This document shows, piece after piece, positions 45,143 through 54,314 of a stretch of 64,000 nt of DNA (position 1 is its first letter; every line of letters begins with the position of its first letter). The position numbers and the translations under genes are program-made. Below the pieces are notes generated by a model. That model was given only the letters and a program-made list of their open reading frames with translations. It was not told the DNA's origin and made no database searches. Source of the DNA: Devosia rhodophyticola (lineage in GTDB: Bacteria; Pseudomonadota; Alphaproteobacteria; Rhizobiales; Devosiaceae); contig NZ_CP118247.1 of assembly GCF_028816475.1 (NCBI RefSeq), forward strand, positions 310,001 through 374,000. Direction: 5' to 3'.

Positions 45143-46105
45143 ATGCTCGCTTATGTCATCCGACGCATTCTTATCCTGATACCCATGGCACTGGTCATCA
45201 GTTTCCTGGTTTATCTTGGGCTTGAGCTTACGCCGGGCGATGCCGTTTCCCATATGATCAGCCCCGAAATGATGGCCAGCATCAGCGCCGAGCGACTGGA
45301 CGCGTTGCGGGAGTCGCTGGGACTGGAGCAACCTTTTTTCGTGCGCTACTGGATCTGGCTGCAAGGCATGTTGCAGGGCAATTTCGGTTATAGCACCGCC
45401 GGTGGTGTCTCAATTCACACCATTCTATCGGATCGACTACCGGCTACGCTGGAGCTGTCGGCCGTGGCGCTGCTGTTCTCAACAATTTTTGGATGTGTGC
45501 TTGGCGTTATCAGCGCTTTGAAGCGCGGCTCGACCACTGACAACGTGCTGACCGTCACCGGTATGCTGGGCGTGTCGGTTCCTGAATTTTTCTTTGGCCT
45601 CGTGGCCATATTGATCTTTGCCTTGAAACTACAATGGCTGCCGGTCGGGGGGCGTCTTCTGCCCGGATATGACAGCTATTGGGACCATGTTCCCCATGTC
45701 ATCATGCCGGCGCTGGTGCTGTCGATCATGATGACGGCGGGGGTGATGCGCTATGCACGCTCCTCGATGCTGGATGCATTGAGCAAGGAATATATCAAGA
45801 CCGCCCGCAGCAAAGGCCTTCCCGAATGGCGGGTCAATCTGTTGCACGGATTTCGGGTGGCTCTGACCCCGGTCATTGTCTTGATCGGCTTTAGACTGCC
45901 AGTTCTGATCGGCGGGTCGGTTATTATTGAACAGGTCTATCAATGGCCCGGCGTGGGGAGTGAATTCATCTCGGCTGTGCGTTCGCAGGACTATCCGCTG
46001 GTGATGATGATTGCGCTATTGTCAGTCATGGCGGTGCTTACCGCCAGTCTGCTGGTGGACATCCTGACAGCTCTGATCGATCCGCGCGTGAGGTTGGACA
46101 AATGA
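45143..46105 (+). CDS. ABC transporter permease, DppB-like
   Basis: A 320-residue inner-membrane permease: MLAYVIRRILILIPMALVIS start, periplasmic LGLEQPFFVRYWIWLQGMLQ, EAA-type loop EYIKTARSKGLPEWRV, and C-terminal VDILTALIDPRVRL. GAAGG precedes the start. Stop overlaps the next permease start (ATGA). Confidence 0.92.
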   Translation: MLAYVIRRILILIPMALVISFLVYLGLELTPGDAVSHMISPEMMASISAERLDALRESLGLEQPFFVRYWIWLQGMLQGNFGYSTAGGVSIHTILSDRLPATLELSAVALLFSTIFGCVLGVISALKRGSTTDNVLTVTGMLGVSVPEFFFGLVAILIFALKLQWLPVGGRLLPGYDSYWDHVPHVIMPALVLSIMMTAGVMRYARSSMLDALSKEYIKTARSKGLPEWRVNLLHGFRVALTPVIVLIGFRLPVLIGGSVIIEQVYQWPGVGSEFISAVRSQDYPLVMMIALLSVMAVLTASLLVDILTALIDPRVRLDK

Positions 46106-47040
46106 GCGTGACCCACGATAGCGGCCGCAAGAAAAACCACCTTGATCGACAGTTCGACCTGATTCGTCGACGCGAGGAAGCGGGCGAGCTTTCCAACCCC
46201 AAGGGCTACCGCTTTGCCCGTAAGTTCCTGAGCAACCGCCTGGCTGCTTTTGGGTTGGTTGTCTTTACTCTTATTGTGCTGGTTTCGGTTTTGGCCCCGC
46301 TGCTGACGCCGTATAATCCGCGAGCAATCGATCTGCGCAACATATTGAAACCACCCACCTGGGAGCACTGGTTTGGCACTGACAAAGTAGGGCGCGATCT
46401 GTTCACTCGGGTTCTTTATGGCGGGCAGATTTCCATTCTGGTTGGATTAGGCAGCGCCCTGGCATCCGCGGTGGTTGGGGTGCTCGTTGGTTGCTACACT
46501 GGATATGTGGGTGGTTGGCGCGATGCGCTCGCCATGCGCGTATCAGAAATATTCATGTCGTTTCCCCAAATTATCCTGGTGTTATTGCTGGTCGCCATTC
46601 TTGGGCAGTCGCTCTCCAATTTGATCATCATATTCATCCTCACGGGTTGGGGCGGCATCTATCGGCTGGCCCGAGCGCGTATGCTGTCGCTGCGCGAGGA
46701 GGAATATGTGCAGGCGTTGCGCAGCTTCGGGCTGAGTACGCCGATCATTTGCTACAAGCACATCCTGCCCAACGCTCTGGGGCCGATTATGGTCAACATT
46801 ACGCTGAGCACTGCGGCCTTCATCCTGGCTGAAGCGGGGCTCAGCTTTCTCGGCCTTGGGGTGCCGCTCGACATCCCGACCTGGGGCAATATTCTTAATG
46901 TGGCGCAGGACTTGCGCATTCTGGAGAATAACTGGTGGGTCTGGCTGCCAGTGGGAATCGTGATTTCGCTGTTCGTGCTCAGCGTCAACTTCATCGGAGA
47001 TGGCCTACGCGATGCTACCGATCCAACGCAGCAAGGGTGA
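46102..47040 (+). CDS. ABC transporter permease, DppC-like
   Basis: A 312-residue permease with an N-terminal cytoplasmic leader, OppC-type helix (FLSNRLAAFGLVVFTLIVLV), HWFGTDKVGRDLFTRVLYGG, EAA loop EEYVQALRSFGLS, and C-terminal FIGDGLRDATDPTQ. Pairs with the preceding permease; the ATPase gene follows after 4 bases. Confidence 0.92.
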   Translation: MSVTHDSGRKKNHLDRQFDLIRRREEAGELSNPKGYRFARKFLSNRLAAFGLVVFTLIVLVSVLAPLLTPYNPRAIDLRNILKPPTWEHWFGTDKVGRDLFTRVLYGGQISILVGLGSALASAVVGVLVGCYTGYVGGWRDALAMRVSEIFMSFPQIILVLLLVAILGQSLSNLIIIFILTGWGGIYRLARARMLSLREEEYVQALRSFGLSTPIICYKHILPNALGPIMVNITLSTAAFILAEAGLSFLGLGVPLDIPTWGNILNVAQDLRILENNWWVWLPVGIVISLFVLSVNFIGDGLRDATDPTQQG

Positions 47041-47044
47041 TGCC

Positions 47045-48061
47045 ATGAACGAACATCAAGACGTCGCCCTGAGCGTCAAGAACTTGAAGACCTTTTTTTA
47101 CACCAACAAGCGCTGCAACAAGGCGGTCAATGGTGTGTCGTTCGACATCAAGAAGGGCAAGACGCTGTGCATCGTTGGGGAGAGTGGTTGCGGCAAGAGT
47201 GTGACGGCTTCCACCATCATGCAGTTGCTGCCAACTTTGTCCCGCATCGAAGAGGGTGAGATTACCTATCATTCCGAGCACGGCGATATCAGGATCGATC
47301 AGCTCGAGCGCAACGGCGAAAAAATGCGCTCCATTCGCGGCTCCGAAATTGCGATGATTTTTCAGGACCCGATGACGGCGCTCAACCCGGTTTACACAAT
47401 CGGATTTCAGATATCGGAAAGCCTCAAATATCATACCGACCTGTCGCGCTCGCAATACAGAACCCGAGCAATAGAGCTGCTGCGGGACATGGGCATTTCC
47501 CTGCCCGAGAGCCGGGTCGACGACTATCCACACAGCTATTCCGGCGGCATGCGCCAACGCGCCATGATTGCCATGGCCATGTCGTGCAGCCCCAAAATTT
47601 TAATCGCCGACGAACCCACGACCGCGCTGGATGTGACCATTCAGGCGCAAATATTTGAGCTTATGGACAAGCTCAAGAAAGAGCACGGCACCGCCATCAT
47701 GCTGATCACCCATGACATGGGCGTGGTCGCCGAACTCGCCGACGAAGTGGCGGTCATGTATATGGGCAACATCGTGGAAGCGGGCACTGTCGATGAGGTG
47801 CTACGCAATCCCACGCATCCCTATACGCGCGCCCTGCTCGCCTCCATTCCGGTCCTCGGCAAGGGCAAGAACCAGAATGTCGAGGCAATTCCGGGTTCAA
47901 CGCCTGATCCATACGACCGCCCCAAAGGGTGTCAATTCGCAGATCGGTGTGCCTATCGCATAGCAGCTTGCGACGTCATGCCAGACGAAACGCAAATAGG
48001 GTCGACCCATCGGGTCATGTGCTGGCGTCATGAAGAGGTTGGTGCCAATGCAGCAGAATAA
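47045..48061 (+). CDS. ABC transporter ATP-binding protein, DppD-like
   Basis: A 338-residue ATPase: Walker [13 protein letters not shown], signature [15 protein letters not shown], Walker [14 protein letters not shown]-loop ITHD and C-terminal [15 protein letters not shown] extension. ATG 47045 with AAGGG upstream avoids overlap with the permease. Its end overlaps the next ATPase by 14 bases. Confidence 0.92.
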   Translation: MNEHQDVALSVKNLKTFFYTNKRCNKAVNGVSFDIKKGKTLCIVGESGCGKSVTASTIMQLLPTLSRIEEGEITYHSEHGDIRIDQLERNGEKMRSIRGSEIAMIFQDPMTALNPVYTIGFQISESLKYHTDLSRSQYRTRAIELLRDMGISLPESRVDDYPHSYSGGMRQRAMIAMAMSCSPKILIADEPTTALDVTIQAQIFELMDKLKKEHGTAIMLITHDMGVVAELADEVAVMYMGNIVEAGTVDEVLRNPTHPYTRALLASIPVLGKGKNQNVEAIPGSTPDPYDRPKGCQFADRCAYRIAACDVMPDETQIGSTHRVMCWRHEEVGANAAE

Positions 48062-49061
48062 GGATGTCATTCTCAAACTGCGTGATCTGAAGGCGCACTT
48101 CCCCGTCAAAGCGGGCGTCTTCAAACGGACAGTGGGCCATGTCAAAGCCGTCGATGGCGTTGATCTGGACATTTATCGCGGCGAGGTGCTGGGCGTCGTT
48201 GGTGAAAGCGGCTGCGGAAAGACCACGCTGGGCAAGGCCATTTTGCGACTGGTTGAATCGAGCGAAGGCCAGGTGATCTATTGCTCAGACGACGAGCAGA
48301 GGGACCTTACAACACTGGATAATGAGGGCATGGTGCCCTATCGCAAGAAATTGCAGATCGTCTTTCAAGATCCGCATTCCTCACTAAATCCGGCCTTCAC
48401 AATTTTTGGTTCGCTGGAAGATCCGCTCAAGAAGTACGGAGTGAAATCACGGGCCGAGCGCCGCAAGATCATCGGCGACCTGCTTGAAGCGGTGAACATG
48501 CGCCCCGAATATATGGATCGCTATCCCCATGAGTTTTCAGGCGGCCAACGTCAGCGCATTGGCATTGCGCGCGCGCTCAGCATTGGGCCAGAGCTCATCG
48601 TTTGCGATGAGGCTGTCAGCGCGCTTGATGTATCAATTCAGGCGCAGGTGCTGCAATTGCTAATGAAGCTGAAGCAGGAAAAAAACCTGACCTATGTTTT
48701 CATTACCCACGATCTGAGCGTGACCGAATATATCTGCGACCGGATCGCGGTGATGTATCTCGGGCGGGTGGTCGAATTGTGCGACTCCGAAGAATTATAC
48801 AACCATACGCTGCACCCCTATACCAGGGCGCTGTTGTCAGCCGTACCAGTGGCCGATCTGGACAAGCAGACGGACCGGATCGTGCTCGAGGGCGATGTAC
48901 CCAGCCCGGTCAACCCGCCAAGCGGTTGTCCGTTCCACCCACGCTGCCAAAGCGCCATCGAACGATGCAAGACCGACGTCCCCAAGCTCAAGCGCTATGA
49001 GGTGGATGGTAGAGACCATTTTGCCTCCTGCCATCTGGTCGATCTTCCCGAGGCGGTCTGA
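48048..49061 (+). CDS. ABC transporter ATP-binding protein, DppF-like
   Basis: A 337-residue ATPase: Walker A GESGCGKTTL, signature FSGGQRQRIGIARAL, Walker B LIVCDEAVSALD (DEA in place of DEP, common in DppF), H-loop ITHD, C-terminal GCPFHPRCQSAIERC. ATG 48048 has GAGG 9 bases upstream. Completes the importer begun by the rearranged binding protein. Confidence 0.92.
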   Translation: MQQNKDVILKLRDLKAHFPVKAGVFKRTVGHVKAVDGVDLDIYRGEVLGVVGESGCGKTTLGKAILRLVESSEGQVIYCSDDEQRDLTTLDNEGMVPYRKKLQIVFQDPHSSLNPAFTIFGSLEDPLKKYGVKSRAERRKIIGDLLEAVNMRPEYMDRYPHEFSGGQRQRIGIARALSIGPELIVCDEAVSALDVSIQAQVLQLLMKLKQEKNLTYVFITHDLSVTEYICDRIAVMYLGRVVELCDSEELYNHTLHPYTRALLSAVPVADLDKQTDRIVLEGDVPSPVNPPSGCPFHPRCQSAIERCKTDVPKLKRYEVDGRDHFASCHLVDLPEAV

Positions 49062-49119
49062 GCGCCCTACCCCACCCACAATGAAATCTTTCGCGACTAT
49101 TTCTTTCCCGGAGTTGGAA

Positions 49120-50049
49120 ATGCCTGCTTTCAAATTAAGCGATATCACCGGTGTGATCCCGGCCCTGATTACCCCATTCGATGAAAATGAGGCTTTTGAC
49201 GAGAAGCGGATGCGGGCGTGCGTGCGCTTCCTTTTGGCGCGCAAGGTGGATGGATTTTATCTGACCGGCAGCACCGGGGAAACGTTTCTGATGTCGCCTG
49301 AAGAGCGCAAGCGGGTTGTCGAGGTAGTGGTGGATGAAGTGGCGGGGCGCGTGCCCGTCATGGCCCATATCGGCGCCATCGGCACGCATTTGTCGATTGA
49401 TCTGGCCCAGCATGCACAGAAAACCGGTGTTGATGCACTATCGTCGGTGCCACCGTTCTACTGGTCATTTCCACAGCATGAGGTGCTCGGTTATTATGCT
49501 GACCTAACCGCATCCACCGATCTGCCGATGATCGTTTACAATGTGCCATTGGCCGGGCTGTTCGGCTTTGACATGATCGCCAAACTGGCACAGATCAAGG
49601 GCGTTGAGGGGATCAAATATACCGCTCCGACTCAGTTTGAAATTATGCGGATCAAGGCCGAAATCAGCAAAGAGTTCGTAGTCTATTCGGGCGCCGATGA
49701 AATGGCGATGTCGGGGCTGTCGTTTGGCGCGGATGGCATAATCGGATCGCTCTACAATCTGATGCCAGAATTGTTCATTGGCATTCGCGACGCAATCGCC
49801 ACCAAAGATCTCGGCAAAGCGCAGGCGTTGCAGGAAACGGCGAACGCCATCATTTTCTTTGGGGCAAGCCGCGGCCTAATGGCGGTGATCAAGCGGGGCA
49901 TGGCATGGCAGGGCGCGGATGCTGGCTATTGCCGTCGGCCGTTCTCAAACTACTACGATCCCGAGGCCGAAGAGGCGCTCAAAAATGAATTCCGCCTTCT
50001 CAAGAAAGAGCGAAACCTTGTGGGCGTCAAATTCCTCGACGCGATTTGA
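49120..50049 (+). CDS. DHDPS/N-acetylneuraminate lyase family aldolase
   Basis: A 309-residue class I aldolase barrel. The carboxylate-binding motif is LTGSTGETF (the GSTGE form seen in neuraminate lyases; DapA has GTTGE), the tyrosine is in VYNVPLAGL, and the Schiff-base lysine is in EGIKYTAPTQFE. This points to a keto-acid sugar such as a nonulosonate or keto-deoxy acid, releasing pyruvate. ATG 49120 with GGAG upstream is preferred over ATG 49081. It follows the ATPase gene by 58 bases in the same direction, likely the same operon. Confidence 0.85.
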   Translation: MPAFKLSDITGVIPALITPFDENEAFDEKRMRACVRFLLARKVDGFYLTGSTGETFLMSPEERKRVVEVVVDEVAGRVPVMAHIGAIGTHLSIDLAQHAQKTGVDALSSVPPFYWSFPQHEVLGYYADLTASTDLPMIVYNVPLAGLFGFDMIAKLAQIKGVEGIKYTAPTQFEIMRIKAEISKEFVVYSGADEMAMSGLSFGADGIIGSLYNLMPELFIGIRDAIATKDLGKAQALQETANAIIFFGASRGLMAVIKRGMAWQGADAGYCRRPFSNYYDPEAEEALKNEFRLLKKERNLVGVKFLDAI

Positions 50050-50132
50050 CGAAACCGGCTTCTGAATTCAACTGACCGCCTACTCTTACGGGCTCCCACC
50101 ATGTGCCGGGCGGTCATTTAGTTCTCTGATTG

Positions 50133-50152
50133 ACTAATATCATGTTATTAGT
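50133..50152. promoter_or_regulatory. AT-rich perfect dyad, putative operator (site 4)
   Basis: ACTAATA-TCATGT-TATTAGT, perfect 7-bp arms, 35 bases before the class III aminotransferase start. The CTAATAT-AT core also occurs in site 1. Confidence 0.6.
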
Positions 50153-50187
50153 ATAACCATATATTATATGAAGCTTGGGAGGGTCAG

Positions 50188-51492
50188 TTGGGGAGCGGAC
50201 AAGAGCTTTGGAAACGCGCCAAGTCGGTGATTGCCGGCGGCAACATGCTGCTCTCCAAACGCCCGGAGATGTTTTTACCCGAATTTTGGCCCGCCTATTT
50301 TTCAAAAGCCAAAGGGTGCCGGGTTTGGGATCTCGACAACACTGAATTCATCGACATGGGCTTCATGTCCGTGGGCACCAATACCTTGGGTTATGGCCAC
50401 CCTGAAGTCGATGATGCAGTCAGGCGGACAGTGGATCTGGGCAATATGTCCACACTCAATGCCCCCGAAGAGGTGGCATTGGCGGAACGCCTGATCAAAA
50501 TGCACCCATGGTCAGACATGGCCCGATTTGCCAGAACCGGCGGCGAGGCCAATGCGATTGCCATACGCATTGCGCGCGCTGCAACAGGACGCGACAATGT
50601 GGCGATCTGCGGCTACCACGGTTGGCACGACTGGTATCTTGCAGCAAATCTTGGCGACAGCGAAAAGCTGGCGGGTCATTTGTTGCCCGGCCTCAATCCC
50701 AATGGTGTGCCGCACGAGTTGGCAGGCAGCACCATACCGTTCAACTACAATGATTTCGATCAGCTCGAACAGATCGTGCGCACCCAAAATCTTGCCGCCA
50801 TCAAGATGGAAGTGATGCGCAATCATGCCCCTGAGAACAACTTCCTGCAGCGCGTCCGCGATTTATCCAGGCAGTTTGGCGTGGTTCTGATACTAGACGA
50901 GTGCACTTCAGGATTTCGGCAGGAATTTGGCGGCCTGCATAAGGGATTTGGGATCGAGCCCGACATGGCCGTGTTCGGCAAGGCTTTGGGCAACGGCTAC
51001 GCGGCGACGGGCGTTATTGGCCGCCGCGCCATCATGGAAGCCGCCCAAAACACGTTCATCAGCAGCACCTTCTGGACGGAGCGCATCGGCTCCGCTGCCG
51101 CATTGGCTACGCTTGACGTAATGGAGCGGGAAAAGTCCTGGGAGGTCATTACAAGAACGGGCGAAGCGGTAACGCGAGGCTGGCATGCAATGGCTGCCCG
51201 ACATGGAATTTCCATCAAGACCAGCGGTCTGGCCGCACTGACCAGTTTTGCATTCGAAGGCCCCAATGGGTTGGCCTACAAGACACTGATTACGCAGGAA
51301 TTGCTGGACAAAGGTTACCTCGCGGGCACCAGTTTTTATGCCAGCATCGCGCACACACCAGACATTATAGATGACTATTTCACAGCGCTCGACTCCGTGT
51401 TTTCCCTGATCGCCGAATGCGAGAACGGGCGCGATGTCATGGGGCTACTCAAGGGACCTGTTTGCCACAGTGGCTTCAAGCGCTTGAATTAG
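50188..51492 (+). CDS. class III aminotransferase (glutamate-1-semialdehyde aminomutase-like)
   Basis: A 434-residue PLP enzyme, fold type I. It contains RVWDLDNTEFIDM, ARTGGEANAIAIRIAR for phosphate binding, LILDECTSGFR with the PLP Asp, and the Schiff-base lysine in VFGKALGNGYA (about residue 266). The GSA-like form fits either an aminomutase or a transaminase acting on amino-sugar-derived substrates. The start is TTG 50188, with GGGAGGG 4 bases upstream. First gene of a plus-strand unit with the AllA-like and class IV aminotransferase genes, preceded by operator site 4. Confidence 0.86.
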   Translation: MGSGQELWKRAKSVIAGGNMLLSKRPEMFLPEFWPAYFSKAKGCRVWDLDNTEFIDMGFMSVGTNTLGYGHPEVDDAVRRTVDLGNMSTLNAPEEVALAERLIKMHPWSDMARFARTGGEANAIAIRIARAATGRDNVAICGYHGWHDWYLAANLGDSEKLAGHLLPGLNPNGVPHELAGSTIPFNYNDFDQLEQIVRTQNLAAIKMEVMRNHAPENNFLQRVRDLSRQFGVVLILDECTSGFRQEFGGLHKGFGIEPDMAVFGKALGNGYAATGVIGRRAIMEAAQNTFISSTFWTERIGSAAALATLDVMEREKSWEVITRTGEAVTRGWHAMAARHGISIKTSGLAALTSFAFEGPNGLAYKTLITQELLDKGYLAGTSFYASIAHTPDIIDDYFTALDSVFSLIAECENGRDVMGLLKGPVCHSGFKRLN

Positions 51493-51505
51493 CGGGGAGT
51501 ATTCA

Positions 51506-51970
51506 ATGCATATCGAGCCAATCAACCAAGAGGGCCTCGGCGATCTGGCCTTGCTGCTTGGCGCACCCGAGGGGCAATATCGCGATGTGCCGGAGGTATA
51601 TGACCATGACGGGACGCCGGGTCAGTTCGGCATGGCGATCCTTTGTCCGCCACAGGTTGAGGACGGACCCGTCCCGATATCAGCCGTGGAGCGACATCCG
51701 CATAGCGCGCAGACATTTTTTGCACTGAACGCCACGCGTTGGCTGGTTTGTGTCATGCCATCATTACCCGATGGCTCGCCCGACATTGCGAAGGCGCGCT
51801 GCTTTATGGCCGGGGTCGGCGATGCGGTTTGCATTGCTGCCAATGTCTGGCATGCAGGGCTGACGGCTCTGGATGCAAATGCCCGGATGGCCATGATGAT
51901 GTGGCGCACCGATAGTGGCGAGGATGGCGTGCTGTTCCAGTTGGAAACACCCCTAACCTATTCCCTTTAG
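51506..51970 (+). CDS. ureidoglycolate lyase (AllA)-like cupin protein
   Basis: A 154-residue protein resembling AllA, which releases urea and glyoxylate from ureidoglycolate. Typical parts are AVERHPHSAQTFFAL, RWLVCVMPSLPDG and the ANVWHAGLTAL histidine region. No other allantoin genes are nearby, and it lies between two aminotransferase genes, so it may process a different amide or hemiaminal-type compound. Confidence 0.72.
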   Translation: MHIEPINQEGLGDLALLLGAPEGQYRDVPEVYDHDGTPGQFGMAILCPPQVEDGPVPISAVERHPHSAQTFFALNATRWLVCVMPSLPDGSPDIAKARCFMAGVGDAVCIAANVWHAGLTALDANARMAMMMWRTDSGEDGVLFQLETPLTYSL

Positions 51971-51981
51971 GAGAACAGATC

Positions 51982-52902
51982 GTGGAAGAGCGGCAGGTTT
52001 ATATTTCGGGCAAAATGGTGCCAGAGTCGCAGGCGCGGATTTCGATATTTGATAGTGCGGTCATGCTCGGCGATACAGTGACCGAGTCAACACGCACCTT
52101 CGGCCACGTGCCGTTCAAGCTCGAGGAGCATATCGAGCGGCTCTACAAATCCTTCAAGGTCACCCGGATCGACCCGCAGTGCACCGCAGATACCATGTTG
52201 AAAATTACCCAAGACGTGCTGGCGGCGAACCTGGGCCTAATGGGGCCCGGCGATGATTGCTGGATCGTTCATAATGTTTCGCGTGGTTTGGCGATTGCAG
52301 GGGCTGATCCTACGGTGCAGCTGGGTTCTGCAACGGTCATGATTTTCACCCAGGCAATGAATCTCTTGCCGTGGGCGGACTATTACACCGGTGGGTGCCA
52401 CGCGGTAACACCAATGAGCCGCGCCGTCCCCTCCCAATCACTCGATGCCCGGATCAAGAACCGCAGTCGCATGGCCTACACATTGGCTGAAATGGAAGCC
52501 AAACTGGTCGACCCTCTGGCGCAAAGCGTCATTCTGGACGTGCATGGCAATGTCGCTGAAAACAAGGGCGGAAACATTTTTTTGGTGTCAGACGGAGTGC
52601 TCAAAACGCCGACCACCGCAAATTGTCTGGCCGGTCTGAGCCGTCAGGTCGCGCTCGACCTGGCCCGCGATCTTGGCATTCCTGCCGTAGAAACGATCCT
52701 GCAGCCTTACGATCTGGCAACGGCCGATGAGGTGTTCTTCACCAGCACCCCCTACTGCATCATGCCAGCGACTCGCTTTAACGGAATGCTCGTTGGGGAT
52801 GGCACCGTGGGGCCGATCACCAAACGTCTGCTGCAAGCCTGGAGCGAATTGGTCGGGCTCGACATTGCTGGTCAGGCGCAAGCACAACGGGCAGCATCCT
52901 AG
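51982..52902 (+). CDS. class IV aminotransferase (IlvE/D-amino acid transaminase family)
   Basis: A 306-residue fold-type IV PLP enzyme. The catalytic lysine is in SLDARIKNRSRMAYTLAE (about residue 159), and VAENKGGNIFLV and EVFFTSTPYCIMPA are conserved PLP-site strands. The family includes branched-chain and D-amino acid aminotransferases. Start GTG 51982 has AGGAGA upstream. The stop is 16 bases from the convergent HlyD stop, closing the catabolic region. Confidence 0.86.
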   Translation: MEERQVYISGKMVPESQARISIFDSAVMLGDTVTESTRTFGHVPFKLEEHIERLYKSFKVTRIDPQCTADTMLKITQDVLAANLGLMGPGDDCWIVHNVSRGLAIAGADPTVQLGSATVMIFTQAMNLLPWADYYTGGCHAVTPMSRAVPSQSLDARIKNRSRMAYTLAEMEAKLVDPLAQSVILDVHGNVAENKGGNIFLVSDGVLKTPTTANCLAGLSRQVALDLARDLGIPAVETILQPYDLATADEVFFTSTPYCIMPATRFNGMLVGDGTVGPITKRLLQAWSELVGLDIAGQAQAQRAAS

Positions 52903-52918
52903 CCCCGACCGGGCGGGT

Positions 52919-54314
52919 TTATGGCTCCCTCAAGCTTTCGTCCAGGCCCCGGATGAGTGGATAGAGGAAATACGAGATGACGCTTCGTTCGCCTGCATGA
53001 ATTTCTGCGGCGACGGTCATGCCCGGCAACATACGAAAAGTTGCTGGAACATTGCGCAGTTCGTCCTCGCCGAGCGCTATGCGAACCTTATAGAAAGCGG
53101 CACCCCCGGCCTGGTCGGCATTGGCCTGCTTGGCGAACGAGTTTTCGCTGATAGAAGTCACGTGGCCTTCCACTGTTCCATGTTTCTGGAAGGGGAAAGC
53201 ATCGAACTTGATGCGGGCCGCATCGCCAGTTGTGAGGTGACCGATGTCATTACCGGCCACACTTACTTCAACCTCCAGCGGAACATTCAGCGGCACCAAC
53301 GTAATCAAGGGCTCAGCCGGTTGCACGACAGAGGCGACGGATCGCTGGGCGACTTCGAGTACGGCGGCGTCGGCTGGGGCAATCAATCGCGACATTGCGG
53401 TGCGCAGATCCACCTTGCGCAATTCCTCGCTGGCCCCGGATTGCCTGTCCATCAAGTCAACCAGTTCTTCCATGGCAACGCGGCGGTACTCCTCGACAAA
53501 ATTCTGACGTTCGGCCCGCGTCTGCTCGATTTGCTGGGCCGCCTCAGCGGCCTGCCCGCGCACCTGGGTCAATGTAACCTCAATGTCCAGACTGACATCA
53601 CGGCTTTGCAGAAACGTCAGGCGCGATCCGTTACCGGAGTCTGCGAGCGTTGAATACATGCTCTGGATTTCCTGCAAACCGGCCAGCCGATCTCCAAGCG
53701 TTTGCTCCTCCGATTTCGTCTTGTCGATCACCGCCTGACCATGAGCAATCTGGGCGTCGAAGTCGGCAAGGCGTGAGTTGTAGGCGGCGAGCCGCTGCGC
53801 CGCCAATTGCCCCTGCATACGTGCCTCGGGGGAAGAGCCGAGCGGGGGTTGGTAGAGGCTGTTGTCCAATTCGGCCTCAATACGGGCAATCTGTGCCTTG
53901 AAACCATCCAGCTTGGCTTGCAACTGCCCGGTGTCGGCAGAGGCAAATGTCGGATCGAGGGTGGCCAACAATTGGCCCTTGCTTACGATGTCACCCGCCT
54001 TGACGTTCATTTGACGAATGATCGAAGTTTCAAGGGGTTGCATGACCAAGGTTGGCTCGCTGGTGGTCAATTTTCCGGTCGCCACCACGATTTCGTCGAG
54101 CTGGGAAACACTGGCCCAATAGATGCCGCAGCCAATTGCCAACGCCACAAGGTAGAGCGTCATGCGCGCCGATATGGGGGCGACGCTCTTCGAGCGCGAT
54201 GGCGTCACTCTGAAACTCGGATACCGTGGCGGTCTTTACCGGTTCCACCAGTTTGACTTCGGGCTTTTTCTTGGGTGGCTTGACCAGCCTTGGTTTTCTT
54301 TGCGGTGCACTCAT
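52919..54314 (-). CDS. type I secretion periplasmic adaptor (HlyD family), frame break near 54175
   Basis: A membrane fusion protein linking the ABC exporter to an outer-membrane channel. The N-terminal frame starts at ATG 54314 (MSAPQRKPRLVKPPKKKPEV), overlapping the ABC stop by ATGA, and carries a basic, proline-rich cytoplasmic tail. The rest is in another frame: APISARMTLYLVALAIGC (membrane helix), a lipoyl-like domain (LVMQPLETSIIRQMNV), long coiled coils, and the C-terminal PGMTVAAEIHAGERSVISY. A one-base change in the G5 run at 54175-54179 would join them. Joined length is about 465 residues, normal for the family. Confidence 0.85.

Noticed and set aside
51506..51970. Allantoin degradation operon
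   Set aside because: Only an AllA-like protein is present; no allantoinase, allantoate amidohydrolase or ureidoglycine genes nearby.
52900..52925. Bidirectional terminator between the class IV aminotransferase and hlyD
   Set aside because: A GC-rich stretch with a short T-run is present but the stem is too short and overlaps hlyD coding sequence.
52727..53653. 308-codon open frame on the plus strand
   Set aside because: Overlaps the class IV aminotransferase in another frame and runs antisense through hlyD; no recognisable domain.
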